From Calditrichia bacterium (lineage in GTDB: Bacteria; Calditrichota; Calditrichia; RBG-13-44-9; J075), in NCBI GenBank assembly GCA_028284905.1, contig JANQQU010000077.1, positions 1-64,000 of the forward strand: DNA of 64,000 bases. Reading direction: 5' to 3'. The notes below the pieces were generated by a model. That model worked only from the letters and a program-made list of their open reading frames with translations. It was not told the DNA's origin and made no database searches. The translations under genes were made by a program, and so were the position numbers. Positions 8,985 to 19,148 of this stretch are shown here, one piece after another (position 1 is the first letter of the stretch; each line of letters starts with the position of its first letter).

Positions 8985-11114
8985 TTACTTCTCGGTCATT
9001 CGGAAAATACCATCCCAATCTTCCCCCGGTGGATCAGCGATTAGCGCATCACAACGCTCCAGATAAATTTGCGAGGGATAATCTTCCGGCAGCACCTGCA
9101 GGGCATTCAGAAAATGTGAGCGGGCGGTCTCCCACTCTCTTTCCTGGTAAGACAATATTCCGGCTTCGTATGACTCACGCATTTTTTCCCGCCGCTCATC
9201 CAGCGGATCATTTTTCTTCGTCATCAATTCATACACTTTAACAGCGATGCTTTTCCCTTTAACGATAATCGTGTCGATCTCGCGAGCGATCACCCTTTCT
9301 TTCACCCGCTCATAGGTATGTTCGCTGATCAGGATGCCGGTGCGGTACTGCCGATTGGCGCTTTCCAGGCGAGCAGCGAGATTCATGGCATCGCCGATAC
9401 CGGTGTAATTGTAGCGGATCTCACAGCCAAAATTCCCGAAAACGACATGCCCGGTATTCACCCCGATTCGCACATTAATGGGTGGATACTCTTTTGCCTC
9501 CCACTCGTCGCGGATTGTATCGAGGGTATGCTGCATCTCCAATGCGGCCCGGCAGGCCTGCATGGCATGGTCGGGATGGTCAATCGGCGCACCGAAGACT
9601 GCCAGAACCGCATCACCGACATATTTATCCAGAGTGCCGCCACAGCGGAAAACCGCCTTGGTCATCACATCAAAATAGCTGTTCAGCAGATTAACCAGCT
9701 TCTTCGGCGGCAGGGTTTCGGCGATATTGGAAAAGCCCTCGATATCGCAAAAAATGATCGAGATATCCCGATCCTCCCCACCGAGCTCCAGCTTGCTGGG
9801 ATCCTTGATTAACTCTTCGACATAAGATTTCGGCGCATAGCGCTGGAACATCATTTTAATTTCATTGCGAGTGCGCCGTTCAGTTAGCGCCATGTAGATT
9901 GCCATGGAAAAAAAGGCGATAAGAATCGTCACGCTGCTACTGACCATCGGCACCCAATAGCCGTAGATGGTAAAGATCAGGTAGCCGAAAAGACGCATGG
10001 TGGCAATCAGCCCGATACAAGTCAGTAATTCCCCCCAAAACTCCAGCTTTGCGGTCGCCAGTGACATTACGTAGCCGATCACCAGGAAAAGAAGAAATAC
10101 CCAGCTGCTCGGCAATTTGCTGATACCGCTGTTGTTGAGAAGACTATGGAAGGCATTGGCGTGCACTTCCGCCCCGCGCATCATCTGATAGCTGTATTGG
10201 GCGGAGTAGAAGGGCGTGACAAACTGATCGCGGGCGAACTCCGAACCATTCCCGATAATAACAATTTTATCTTTAAATAGCGCTGCCGGTAAAGTGGTTT
10301 CCGCGGTAAGTGCACTGCTGCGAAATGAGGGAAATCGACCGGCTTTTTTCTGCAACCACTGGCCGTCGGCCTGTTTTTCCCAAACTGATGGCGGCCCGGC
10401 ATAATTGATGATCATCGCGCCTTCGTACAGCGGAATCGGCGGCACCGATTCCCAGCGCTGCGTCAGTACCGCAGTGGTAAAATCTTCCACAGGAATATCA
10501 CGATAACGGCAATAGAGCATGGCGGAAAAAGAGGGCAGCAGCGCTCCCTCATCGGTTTTTATCGCCGGACGTACTTCCCGCACCATCGCCAGTCCGCCCC
10601 CGCCGGAAGAGATCGGCAAGGTCGCAAATCCGATTCCCTGGAATGCGTCCAGAAAAAAGGCATGCGGTTGCTGCGAGATAAATTCACCGCGTTCATTTTC
10701 CGAATAAATAGAAACGCCAATCACATTACCGGTCTTTTTCATCGCCGCTGCCAGCAATGTATCGCCCGCGGGATCCAGCACGGTCATTTTATCCAGCAGG
10801 ACAATATCCAGCCCAATGGTATGTGGCGATTTACTTGCCAGGGTATCGATCAGGCGGGCGAGGTAACGGCGGGGAATCGGATCGTAGTATCCATAGGTTT
10901 TTTCCAGGGCATATTCATCGACAAATACCAGGGCAACTTCGATGTCGTTGGCATTTGTTGCGGGCGGCTGGGATTTAAAGAACAAGTCCAATGCGCCTTC
11001 TTCATAGGTGCGGAACGCCGGATTTTCGGAGAGATAAAATCCCATCAAGGCGGCAAACAGGGTCAATCCAATTTGCCAGTATGCCGTATTTCGCAGGAAA
11101 GATTTCTGGACCAT
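8985..11114 (-). CDS. CHASE2-domain adenylate cyclase
   Basis: A 709-residue membrane-bound class III nucleotide cyclase. One N-terminal membrane helix precedes a CHASE2 sensor (about 30-330, 'ALVFVDEYALEKTYGYYDPI', 'IGLDIVLLDK') predicted outside the inner membrane. Three helices follow (about 335-405), then the cyclase domain (about 440-620) with metal-binding 'IIFCDIEGFS', 'KYVGDAVLAVFGAP' and 'YTGIGDAMNLAARLE'. The Lys before YVGD and the Thr in YTGIGD fit adenylate rather than guanylate cyclase. The last 70 residues look TPR-like. The start overlaps the stop of the helicase gene as TAATG, so the two are probably co-translated. Confidence 0.92.
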   Translation of the reverse strand: MVQKSFLRNTAYWQIGLTLFAALMGFYLSENPAFRTYEEGALDLFFKSQPPATNANDIEVALVFVDEYALEKTYGYYDPIPRRYLARLIDTLASKSPHTIGLDIVLLDKMTVLDPAGDTLLAAAMKKTGNVIGVSIYSENERGEFISQQPHAFFLDAFQGIGFATLPISSGGGGLAMVREVRPAIKTDEGALLPSFSAMLYCRYRDIPVEDFTTAVLTQRWESVPPIPLYEGAMIINYAGPPSVWEKQADGQWLQKKAGRFPSFRSSALTAETTLPAALFKDKIVIIGNGSEFARDQFVTPFYSAQYSYQMMRGAEVHANAFHSLLNNSGISKLPSSWVFLLFLVIGYVMSLATAKLEFWGELLTCIGLIATMRLFGYLIFTIYGYWVPMVSSSVTILIAFFSMAIYMALTERRTRNEIKMMFQRYAPKSYVEELIKDPSKLELGGEDRDISIIFCDIEGFSNIAETLPPKKLVNLLNSYFDVMTKAVFRCGGTLDKYVGDAVLAVFGAPIDHPDHAMQACRAALEMQHTLDTIRDEWEAKEYPPINVRIGVNTGHVVFGNFGCEIRYNYTGIGDAMNLAARLESANRQYRTGILISEHTYERVKERVIAREIDTIIVKGKSIAVKVYELMTKKNDPLDERREKMRESYEAGILSYQEREWETARSHFLNALQVLPEDYPSQIYLERCDALIADPPGEDWDGIFRMTEK

Positions 11115-14100
11115 TATTTCATATCCAAGCGGTCTGAGAACGGGTAATATTCCTTAATCTGGCGAATAAGCGCCAGGAAATCCTCGCGGGTTTCCCGAAC
11201 GTCATCCTGGGAATAAACCCGGGTAAATTCTTTTTGCGGTTTCAGAAAATAAAGCGTTACCGGAAAGTTTTCCTGTTCCGGAAAAAGTTCTGCCATCAGC
11301 ATGGCATAGGATTGCATCTGCATTAAATATTTTTCTCCGGCAGTCTCAACTTCCCCGGCGCGGACGTTGTTGGTTTTGTAATCTGCCACTTCCCAGGTGC
11401 CATCAGGATTGCAGAAAATCCGGTCGAGCGTTCCGGTGAAATAATCTTCACCCAGGCGCATAGTTAAACTGATTTCGATTTTCCATTCTGCCGGCGAGAA
11501 TATTTTCCGGGCGAACTCCGATTGCGCGAAAGGAAAAAGCAGTTCGGGAATTTCCGCATTGAGTTTCTCTTGTTCTTCCCGGTCAAAAACTTCGTATTGG
11601 AAATAGGCCAGGGCAAGTTGCTCGGCCATTTCTGCATCATCTTCCGGCACGCCATCCTCGAGGATCTGGTGAACGATTTTTCCTTTCAGCAAACTAAGCG
11701 TGTCGCTGTCCATTGCCTGTTTCAGGAACTCGTAATCGCTTTCGAAAAAACCGAGGTGATAGCGCTGGAAATAGGCATGTGGATCGGCCTTAAAAGTGAG
11801 CAGCTGTGTTGCCGAGAAGGTCACCCCTTTCGGGGCATCTGTCGCCGGGCGCAGGTAGGCGTACTGCCCGTCGATTTCATTAAAATCGGATGATGTCGCA
11901 TCACTCGTATCTATCGCGTCTTTTAATTCTTTCAATTCCGGTGCGATTTCCAATTCGGCGACCTGCGGAATATTTTCCGTGTCAGCCGTGCGGCAAATAT
12001 GTACTTGTAAATCGCCATCAACCGTCATCGTTTCGCTGCTTAAATCTTCCGCATCGATGCCCAGTGCGCGCACCGTCCAGCCCAGGCAGTTCTCGCCTTT
12101 CAGCTCATGGCTGCGATAACTACCAATCAGGTAGAGATGATCCCGGCTGCGTGTGGCGGCGACGTAGAAGAGCCGCTTCAATTCGGCAATTTCCCGCTGC
12201 TTTTGCCGAAAATTGATCAGCTCGTATAAGAAGGGTTTGACCTCTCGGTAGCCTTCCTGCGGACTACGGATTTTCATTGCCAGCCCGAGGTCGACATCAA
12301 AACGGATTTTCCGGGTATCGATGCGCGGCGCCTGTTGCAGGTAAGGACAAAAGACGATGGGAAATTCCAGCCCTTTCGCTTGATGAATGGTCATAATCTT
12401 AACGGTGCCCTCATCTTCCAGAGCGGTTTGCGCCTCCCCTTCCCGGGGATCCAGCTGAATGGTACGATGGAGCATCTCGATAAAATCCGACAGGGCCATA
12501 AAGCCACCCTGCTCATAATCGCGGGCCATTTCGATAATCTTGTCCAGGTTCGCCAACAGCTGCTCTCCGTTCCACTCGGCGGCAATGGTTGCCCGGTAAA
12601 AACTTTCTTCGAAAATTTCGCTGAGCAGGCGGGAAAGAGAGAGGCGATCCCGGCGAAGTTCCCAGCGAATCAATTGTTCCACAAAACGTTTGAGCTGATC
12701 GCTGTCGGCGGGAGGAAACATGGAATAGTCGCCGCTCTCATGTAATTTTTGCAGTCTTTCCCGATAGCTAAGATCTTTGAAGACAGGTGCCTGCGCCAGG
12801 TGAAAAAGGGCAGCATCGGAAACTCCTGCCAATGGTGAGCGGAGAATACCGACCAGCGCGATATCATCGGAGGGATTATCCAGCAAACGGAGGAGATGAT
12901 AGACGTCGTAAATTTCCTGGCGGCGATAAAACCCCACCCCGCCGATGGTCTTGAACGGAATGCCGTATTGGCGCAGTCGGGATTCCAGGGTGAGCAAATG
13001 AGTACGGCGGGGAATGAGAATGGCAATATCGCCAGGCTGCACTTTCCGGGGCACTTCTCCGTCTCCCTGACGCTGCAGCACCTCCATCTGTCCCGGTCGG
13101 GCCGTACCATTGAGCAACGCCCGGATGGTTTGAGCGACATAATCTTCCTGGGTAAGCCCGGAGACCTTTTGCGTCTCGTTGTCCAGCAGGGTAACTTCGA
13201 TGTAGCTGCGAGCGGTCACTTCCCGGCGAGTCATTAAGTGATCGTACGGTACATCGAAAGCATTTTGATCGTCGCTCCCCAGAATTTGCGCGAAGAGGAA
13301 ATTGACAAAACGATTCACATCCGGTAAAAACCGAAAGCTTTCCTGTAAAACGATATTTCCATCATAACTGTCACTTTTAGAAGCATCGGTTGATGCCTGC
13401 CGGGCAAAGCTTTCTTTCACTTCCTGAAACACCCGCACATCGGCATTGCGAAAACCATAGATCGATTGTTTCGGATCGCCGACGACAAAAAATTTATCCG
13501 GCTGCAGCTTGCCATCGTAAACGCCCAGGAGGGAAATAAGCGCCCACTGTAGATGGTTGGTATCCTGAAACTCATCGACCATGATATAACGGTAACGATT
13601 GCGTAATTCATTACGTACCGGTGCGTGGTCCCGGAGCATTTCCAGAGCGAGCAGCTGTAGATCGTCAAAGTCCAGCAGTCCCCGCTCTTCTTTTTTCTCC
13701 CGGTAGATATTTTCTACCGCTTCGAGCAAAAAGAGAATTTTCCGCACTGCCTGGAAGCAAAGCAGATCATTATCCCCCGGTACCGCACTACTGTAATTTT
13801 TCGTAAAAAGGTAGAGCGGATGAAGAATTTCGCTAAGCTGTTTTATTGGCGCAAAGGCATCCCCGAGCACTTTTTTCGCAGCGAAGCCGATACGTTGATT
13901 GAACGGTTCTCCTTTTGTCGTCACCAGCTTTTGGGAAAGATCCATCAGCAATTGCCAGTAGCGCGGTGTTTCCGCATCCGTCCAGGCGATGGCCAGCAGC
14001 TGTTCGATTAATGAGAAGGCTTCATGCCCATTCGTTTTCAGGGCAGACCGTTCCACAGATGCATCCATCACCGTTTGCATCTCCGGCAAAATTGCACGGG

Positions 14101-14803
14101 CGATTGCCGCGGTGTTCACATCATTTTCCAGGCGGGTGAAAAAGAGGGTTTGCAAATCTTCGAGAAGATGGTTGTTGTCATACTTTTGGTAATTTTCGCG
14201 GAGCTGGCTAATTTCGTAACTATGCTGCAATCCGGTAAAAAGTATTTGCCGCAGGGTATTCGGGGGCACCTGGCGAAGCAACTCTTTCCAGTCCTCAAAA
14301 CTGAATTCACTCTCCAGATCCCGTAAATCCAGACGGGTGAGTACTTCATCGACCGATTCATTCAGCAACAGATCGTGCTGGAATTCATTCAGCACGTTAA
14401 AGTCCGGATCGATACCGGAAGCGACGGCAAACTCGCGGAGAATTTTTGAACAAAAGGCGTGGATGGTAGAGATTTGTGCAGAGTTCAACCGCTCCCGTAG
14501 TTCCAGCAAGCGTTCCCGCTCCCGATCGTCGCCGGTTGTTGCCAGGCGTTCCCGGATCATGCGGGCGACCCGTTCCGTCATTTCCGCTGCCGCTTTTTCC
14601 GTGAAGGTAATCGCCAGCACCTTCCGGACATCGACCTTCTCTTCGAGAATAATTTTCAGATAGCGCTCGACCAAAATGGTCGTTTTCCCGGAGCCGGCCC
14701 CGGCTGTCACCGAGATATTTTTATCCGTCGCCAGCGCTTGCTGTTGCTGCTCGGTCAGCCGTTTACGCTGTTGCTCGGGAGTGGCGTTTTGGGAATCTGG
14801 CAT
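11114..14803 (-). CDS. AddA/RecB-like UvrD-family helicase-nuclease
   Basis: A 1229-residue protein with the full superfamily 1A helicase set: Walker A 'AGAGSGKTTILVERYL', 'AITFTEKAAAEMTERV', Walker B 'VDEFQDTNHLQW', 'VGDPKQSIYGFRNADVRVF', 'TIHQAKGLEFPIVF' and 'LFYVAATRSRDHLYLIG'. The C-terminus has a RecB/Cas4-type nuclease with 'GTLDRIF' and 'EVADYKTNN' (D...DxK). Length and order match AddA, the helicase-nuclease subunit that processes double-strand breaks. No AddB partner (a second large nuclease with an iron-sulfur Cys set) occurs in the window. It is coupled by TAATG to an adenylate cyclase downstream. Confidence 0.92.
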   Translation of the reverse strand: MPDSQNATPEQQRKRLTEQQQQALATDKNISVTAGAGSGKTTILVERYLKIILEEKVDVRKVLAITFTEKAAAEMTERVARMIRERLATTGDDRERERLLELRERLNSAQISTIHAFCSKILREFAVASGIDPDFNVLNEFQHDLLLNESVDEVLTRLDLRDLESEFSFEDWKELLRQVPPNTLRQILFTGLQHSYEISQLRENYQKYDNNHLLEDLQTLFFTRLENDVNTAAIARAILPEMQTVMDASVERSALKTNGHEAFSLIEQLLAIAWTDAETPRYWQLLMDLSQKLVTTKGEPFNQRIGFAAKKVLGDAFAPIKQLSEILHPLYLFTKNYSSAVPGDNDLLCFQAVRKILFLLEAVENIYREKKEERGLLDFDDLQLLALEMLRDHAPVRNELRNRYRYIMVDEFQDTNHLQWALISLLGVYDGKLQPDKFFVVGDPKQSIYGFRNADVRVFQEVKESFARQASTDASKSDSYDGNIVLQESFRFLPDVNRFVNFLFAQILGSDDQNAFDVPYDHLMTRREVTARSYIEVTLLDNETQKVSGLTQEDYVAQTIRALLNGTARPGQMEVLQRQGDGEVPRKVQPGDIAILIPRRTHLLTLESRLRQYGIPFKTIGGVGFYRRQEIYDVYHLLRLLDNPSDDIALVGILRSPLAGVSDAALFHLAQAPVFKDLSYRERLQKLHESGDYSMFPPADSDQLKRFVEQLIRWELRRDRLSLSRLLSEIFEESFYRATIAAEWNGEQLLANLDKIIEMARDYEQGGFMALSDFIEMLHRTIQLDPREGEAQTALEDEGTVKIMTIHQAKGLEFPIVFCPYLQQAPRIDTRKIRFDVDLGLAMKIRSPQEGYREVKPFLYELINFRQKQREIAELKRLFYVAATRSRDHLYLIGSYRSHELKGENCLGWTVRALGIDAEDLSSETMTVDGDLQVHICRTADTENIPQVAELEIAPELKELKDAIDTSDATSSDFNEIDGQYAYLRPATDAPKGVTFSATQLLTFKADPHAYFQRYHLGFFESDYEFLKQAMDSDTLSLLKGKIVHQILEDGVPEDDAEMAEQLALAYFQYEVFDREEQEKLNAEIPELLFPFAQSEFARKIFSPAEWKIEISLTMRLGEDYFTGTLDRIFCNPDGTWEVADYKTNNVRAGEVETAGEKYLMQMQSYAMLMAELFPEQENFPVTLYFLKPQKEFTRVYSQDDVRETREDFLALIRQIKEYYPFSDRLDMK

Positions 14804-15185
14804 TATGTTGTTTGGCGTTTAGTGGATGGATGTTTTAATACGTTTATGAGTGACGCATAAAAGTTGAATACGAACTTGTGTGCTTATCTGCGTTGGCGCC
14901 ACGGAGAATATGGTTCCGCTTCGCTTATTGTTGCGCTCCTGGCGTCGCTGATGGCTCCGCTCCCTTTGGTCGCTAATGGTTAAAAGAAAATACATCTAGC
15001 ATATTAGCAATTAGTGACCAAAGGGAACGGAACAATTAGCGACCATAGGGAGCGGAGCCATACTGCTCAAAAATCTATACGATAACTGAAAACAGTTCTT
15101 TCTCACTCTTACGTCCGTCAAAAAGCTATCCCTCAACCATCAACGAACGCAGTAAGTGGAACCATTCACGAAAACCTTACAATCC
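14804..15185. other. Gene-free stretch dominated by a dispersed repeat
   Basis: About 380 bases between the small 15.2-kb gene and the helicase gene. Positions 14881-15062 are repeat copy 1 (listed separately). The bases around 14850-14880 also resemble those before copy 2, more loosely. The remaining 120 bases show no coding frame or terminator. Confidence 0.7.
14881..15062 (+). repeat. Dispersed palindromic repeat, copy 1
   Basis: Aligns end to end with 22921-23101 in the same orientation, with about ten substitutions and one single-base gap by eye (about 94% identity). It is built from one word of about 25 bases, GCTCCGCTCCCTTTGGTCGC or variants, in both orientations around an A-rich centre (TTAAAAGAAAATACATCTAG). 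No transposase is present. Confidence 0.9.
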
Positions 15186-15377
15186 CTAAAACTTATCACT
15201 AAAAAAATCTTCGTTCTTCTTAAAGCCCTGGTCAATCAACTTGTTCTTAAATAATCCAAAGATCCGGGACATTTCCTTGAAGGCTTTTTCTTCCTCCTTC
15301 GGCATCTTGTCCGGGTGGCAGGAATAATAAATTTTCAAAAACTCCAGAGCGGTATCGTTAAATGTTTTATTGGACAT
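15186..15377 (-). CDS. Small conserved-looking protein, 63 residues, function unknown
   Basis: The likely start is the ATG at 15377, with GAGG six bases upstream, rather than the longer frame from 15479, whose extra 34 residues come from low-complexity intergenic DNA. The product starts MSNKTFNDTALEFLKIYY and is charged and helical, with no Cys pair, signal peptide or membrane helix. It lies 130 bases downstream of the KAP NTPase gene on the same strand and may be co-transcribed with it. Not recognised. Confidence 0.6.
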   Translation of the reverse strand: MSNKTFNDTALEFLKIYYSCHPDKMPKEEEKAFKEMSRIFGLFKNKLIDQGFKKNEDFFSDKF

Positions 15378-15510
15378 AAAGGACCTCGTTACTCGTTGTT
15401 CGTTCTTGGTTGATCGTTCTTCGTTTGATTCCCTAGGGGATTGCTTATCAATTATAGCAATTATCTGGAAATGAATCAAGCCGGGGGATTAAGAAACCCG
15501 TTATCCTTCA

Positions 15511-18500
15511 TTAGAAGCGAATCGGATGGAGACCGAAGCGGGCAACGCGGCGTACCCAGGCCCGATAGGGCTTCAGTGTACCTTTCGTAGATGCGTTCAC
15601 CGCCAGCAATGTTCTTTCGATTCGCAGCCAGCGCGGCACGTCAACTTCCAGGATGTTTTCGCTAAAAGCATTTTTATAGCGAACTGTCTTTTCCGGCATA
15701 TGCCGGGAAGTCTCCGGTGCTTCCTTCGTTTCGGCCGTGTCTTTCTTTTTCAGCGGTTTTAATCCTTTTAAAAAGGTTTTCCAGGAAGCATTATCCGTCT
15801 TTTGATCGATTGCTTTAAAGATGGAAACGGCTTCGAAGGGGAAACCGGTTAAAACGGCCAGCAGTGTTAAAACGGCCTTGTAATCGTCGGCAGACGCATC
15901 TTCGAATTTTGCCAGTTCATCTTCCCCGGCGGAGGCGCGCACCAGCCGATAGGTATTGACAAAGCGATTGACTACCCGCGGCGTACGCAGGGCCGGATAA
16001 AGCGTTTTCATAAATTCTTTTTCATGATCCTGAATATCGAGATGGGGCGGATTCAGTGATTCTTCCGCTGCGTCGGCATCGCTATCGGTATTTTCTTCTA
16101 CCGCATTTGTTGCAGCGGCAGGCGTATTCTCTGGTGTCGCTGTTGCATCGTTTACGGCGTTCTCTGCTAACGCCGGCGCTTCTGTGACCATATTGCTAAT
16201 CGGCTGAGAGACAGATACCGGATCTTCATCGAGAGCAGCCGCTGCTGCCGGTGTCTCCGTTTCCGTGGTTGTCGTCGTTGTTTCTGTTTCCGCCGGGGTG
16301 GTAAATGCATCGATAAGCGAGTCAAATCCGGTTTTATCCATAGGCTTGATAGTAAAAGCAATCTGGAAGATTTTTTCCAGATAGTTCTGCGGCGTCGATG
16401 CCAGACGGGAAAATCCACTGCCCGGGCCACTGCCGTTCTGGCGATCGATAATAAGAAAATCAGGGTAATGTTTTTCCAGGGAGCGCAGCAACCAGCGGGA
16501 ATCCACCGCGACCACAACCACGAACAGTTTAAAAGCAAGCAGGAGGTGCACCGCCTGGAGCACTTCCACCACGCGTTCCGGTGGGCACCGATCAAGATCA
16601 TCGATGTAGAGAATAATTCGATCCACTTCTGCGACGCCTTCTTTACTTTCTTCGACAGGCGTCTCATCACTCGCTTCATTGGTCGTTAAATCACTGCTGC
16701 TCGACAGATTCTTCCAGGCCTTCCGTTTCTCGCGGGAATTTTTACTGAGTAAATCACTAAGATTGTCAAGGTCGCGACGGATCAGGGCGATAATTCCCAA
16801 ATGCTCCTGATAGTCCGGACTGCTTACCCGCTCTTCAATAAAGCGGAAGAGTCGCCGGCCGACTTTCATATCAGCAATTTGTTGTTCGAGCATTGCCAGT
16901 CGGCCATCCATTTCATTCAGCTCATTTTCGTAGCGGGCTTCTTCCTCACTTAGTGCTTCAATTTCAGCCACCTGACGTGCTTCCACCGCTTTCGCCTGCT
17001 GCATTTCCGGAGACTGTTCAAATTCCTTGGTGTAGGTATCTTCGACCTCTTTTACCGTACTGCGGACCTTGTTCATCCACATACTTAAAGAAGCGATGCC
17101 GCCGCCGGCAAGGGAGAGCAATTCCTGCAGGGATTCCAAAAAAGGCGCGATGGAAGGAGAATTCGCCATCAGCACCTGCATCACAATTTTGATGAGCAAA
17201 TAGACAATCACAACGACAATGAGCAGTTGCAGACGTTCGAAGCCCATGTTTTTCCCTTTCAGGAAAGACATCAGCAACATGCGCACTTCGCCCCATTCGC
17301 CTCTCATCTCCCGCAGCTGAGAACGGACATCTTCCACGGACCCAACTGTTTTTTCCAACCCGAGTTTTTTCAGGCTATCTTCTATCTGCGGGTTATCCTT
17401 GCGGAAAGTGGTCCAGGCGGTTTTTGCGGCACTGGCGACATCAAGCTTTTCGCGCATTTCCGCAATTTTATCGCGAACTTCGCCCAAACGATCTACTTTT
17501 TCCGCGCGCTCCGCAACGACCGCCTCTCGTTGATCTTCCAGGGCCTGTCGCGCTTCGTGGGCCAGTTCCAGTTCTTCGTAGAGAGCGGTTTCCTCTTCTT
17601 CCGGCGTGCGGGCATTCTTTTGGGCGATGTGGGACGCCAGACCGTCAAATATTCGCGCGGTCAAGCTCGCCCAAAGGTTTGCGTCGATGAAATGCCAGGC
17701 GTTGAAATGAATCTGGGCGATGTCCGACCAATAGGCAGGCTCCTCCATATAGCCGGGCTGCCCGCGTCTTTCTTCCACCACCCGCGCCTTGCCGGTGAGC
17801 ACTTGCATGCGCTTGACCATTTCCTTCATGAAAAAACTTTTCCCCACGCCCCAATCGCCAAACAAACCGATAGAAAGCGGCGGGGCAACATCGCGGGCGG
17901 CGATGACCGAGCAAAGTGCATTCACCTCCTGCTCGATATCCAGCTGATCTTCCCGGTCGAGATCATCCGCCATAAAACCGGCGATTGGCGGGGCAAATTG
18001 CGTTTCTGCAGTATCAGCAGCTTCACTATCTGTCGAACCGGATGATACATAATTAAGCACCTCCGGGGACCAGATGCTTCGAATCTCATCAGCTAACTTT
18101 TCCAGACCATCATCCGGACTCACATCTCTTCTTAGATGTTTTCCAAAACCGGCAATAATAAACGTTTGTTCATCTTCATAATCAGGATGACCAAACAACA
18201 TCGCCTGCAGCGCAGATTGAGAGTTTCCCCAGCTAATAAAACTCTCCACACGGCCGGCGTGGCCACGGATATCATCCAAGCCCCGGACATAGCCAAATGG
18301 TAGCGTCGCATTAGTTTTTGTTCCTTCATCATCGCTATCCAATGTAGATATGACTGGTCCGGCGAGATTCAATCCCCAACGCACCTGGTAAACATCCATC
18401 AGTTTTTCCGGTGCCCAAAGCGGAACGGAAGGCGCCAGCGAGAATTCGCGCTCCCGTTCAATATCTTTCAGAAAATTTTCCGGCAACGATTCCGGTTGAA

Positions 18501-19050
18501 GAAAAGTAATACTCGGCGCATCGCTCTGCGAATCGGTCTCGACATTTGCAGCCTCCTCGGTCACATTTTGCTCTTCACTGATGTTCTTCAAAAGGTCCGA
18601 ATACAAGTTCGTGCGGTTACTGTTTATCTGCTGCTGTGTCATCGGTTCATTGGGATTGTCCCGCTCCTCCGATACCTGCGTTTGCTGCTGAGATTGACTT
18701 TTCAACAAGTCTTCATCCGGATCTGCTTCATCGATAAACGCTTTCTGTTTGCTGAGGCGTTCGATGGTATCTTCCAGGTTGACGGTTTTTTGTGCATCTT
18801 GCGTTTGGGATGCGCTTGGTGTTGCATCGGTGGACATCAGAATCGTCATCGTAGAAGGACCAACAATGCCATCTGCCGGTAAACTATGCTGCTTTTGAAA
18901 TGCTTCAACGGCGCTTTCGGTATCCGGGCCGAACAAGCCGTCAGCATCCCCGCTTAAGTATCCTAGCGCGATTAATCTTTGCTGAATATCCTTTACATCT
19001 TTGCCCTGGGATTTTAATTGGAAGGTGTTTGTTTGTGGGGCTTCTGCCAA
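15511..19050 (-). CDS. KAP-family P-loop NTPase with N-terminal peptidoglycan-binding-like domain
   Basis: A 1179-residue multidomain protein. Residues about 8-70 form a PG_binding_1 domain ('GKDVKDIQQRLIALGYL', 'DGLFGPDTESAVEAFQ'). After a Gln/Glu-rich linker comes an unrecognised segment (about 200-340). The KAP NTPase follows, with Walker A 'LFGDWGVGKSFFMKEM' near 400, a long coiled-coil insert with two membrane helices ('LQLLIVVVIVYLLIKIVMQV'; a second near 650), Walker B 'ILYIDDLDRCPPERVVEVLQ' near 815, a Thr/Glu/Ala-rich spacer and a helical tail. KAP proteins are membrane-associated ATPases linked to signalling and phage defence. There is no signal peptide. The start is TTG with AGGAG seven bases upstream. 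Confidence 0.9.
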   Translation of the reverse strand: MAEAPQTNTFQLKSQGKDVKDIQQRLIALGYLSGDADGLFGPDTESAVEAFQKQHSLPADGIVGPSTMTILMSTDATPSASQTQDAQKTVNLEDTIERLSKQKAFIDEADPDEDLLKSQSQQQTQVSEERDNPNEPMTQQQINSNRTNLYSDLLKNISEEQNVTEEAANVETDSQSDAPSITFLQPESLPENFLKDIEREREFSLAPSVPLWAPEKLMDVYQVRWGLNLAGPVISTLDSDDEGTKTNATLPFGYVRGLDDIRGHAGRVESFISWGNSQSALQAMLFGHPDYEDEQTFIIAGFGKHLRRDVSPDDGLEKLADEIRSIWSPEVLNYVSSGSTDSEAADTAETQFAPPIAGFMADDLDREDQLDIEQEVNALCSVIAARDVAPPLSIGLFGDWGVGKSFFMKEMVKRMQVLTGKARVVEERRGQPGYMEEPAYWSDIAQIHFNAWHFIDANLWASLTARIFDGLASHIAQKNARTPEEEETALYEELELAHEARQALEDQREAVVAERAEKVDRLGEVRDKIAEMREKLDVASAAKTAWTTFRKDNPQIEDSLKKLGLEKTVGSVEDVRSQLREMRGEWGEVRMLLMSFLKGKNMGFERLQLLIVVVIVYLLIKIVMQVLMANSPSIAPFLESLQELLSLAGGGIASLSMWMNKVRSTVKEVEDTYTKEFEQSPEMQQAKAVEARQVAEIEALSEEEARYENELNEMDGRLAMLEQQIADMKVGRRLFRFIEERVSSPDYQEHLGIIALIRRDLDNLSDLLSKNSREKRKAWKNLSSSSDLTTNEASDETPVEESKEGVAEVDRIILYIDDLDRCPPERVVEVLQAVHLLLAFKLFVVVVAVDSRWLLRSLEKHYPDFLIIDRQNGSGPGSGFSRLASTPQNYLEKIFQIAFTIKPMDKTGFDSLIDAFTTPAETETTTTTTETETPAAAAALDEDPVSVSQPISNMVTEAPALAENAVNDATATPENTPAAATNAVEENTDSDADAAEESLNPPHLDIQDHEKEFMKTLYPALRTPRVVNRFVNTYRLVRASAGEDELAKFEDASADDYKAVLTLLAVLTGFPFEAVSIFKAIDQKTDNASWKTFLKGLKPLKKKDTAETKEAPETSRHMPEKTVRYKNAFSENILEVDVPRWLRIERTLLAVNASTKGTLKPYRAWVRRVARFGLHPIRF

Positions 19051-19148
19051 AGGTAGTCTCCTGTTTTGATAGACTTTAGGCTATAGGCGAAAAGGCATTT
19101 TAGCCGTTACCTACAGCCTTCATCCTAAAATACTACAGCCTATTTTAT

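Noticed and set aside
11114-19050. Named antiphage defence island
   Set aside because: AddA-like and KAP proteins alone do not match a known defence system, and no restriction, toxin or other defence gene is adjacent.
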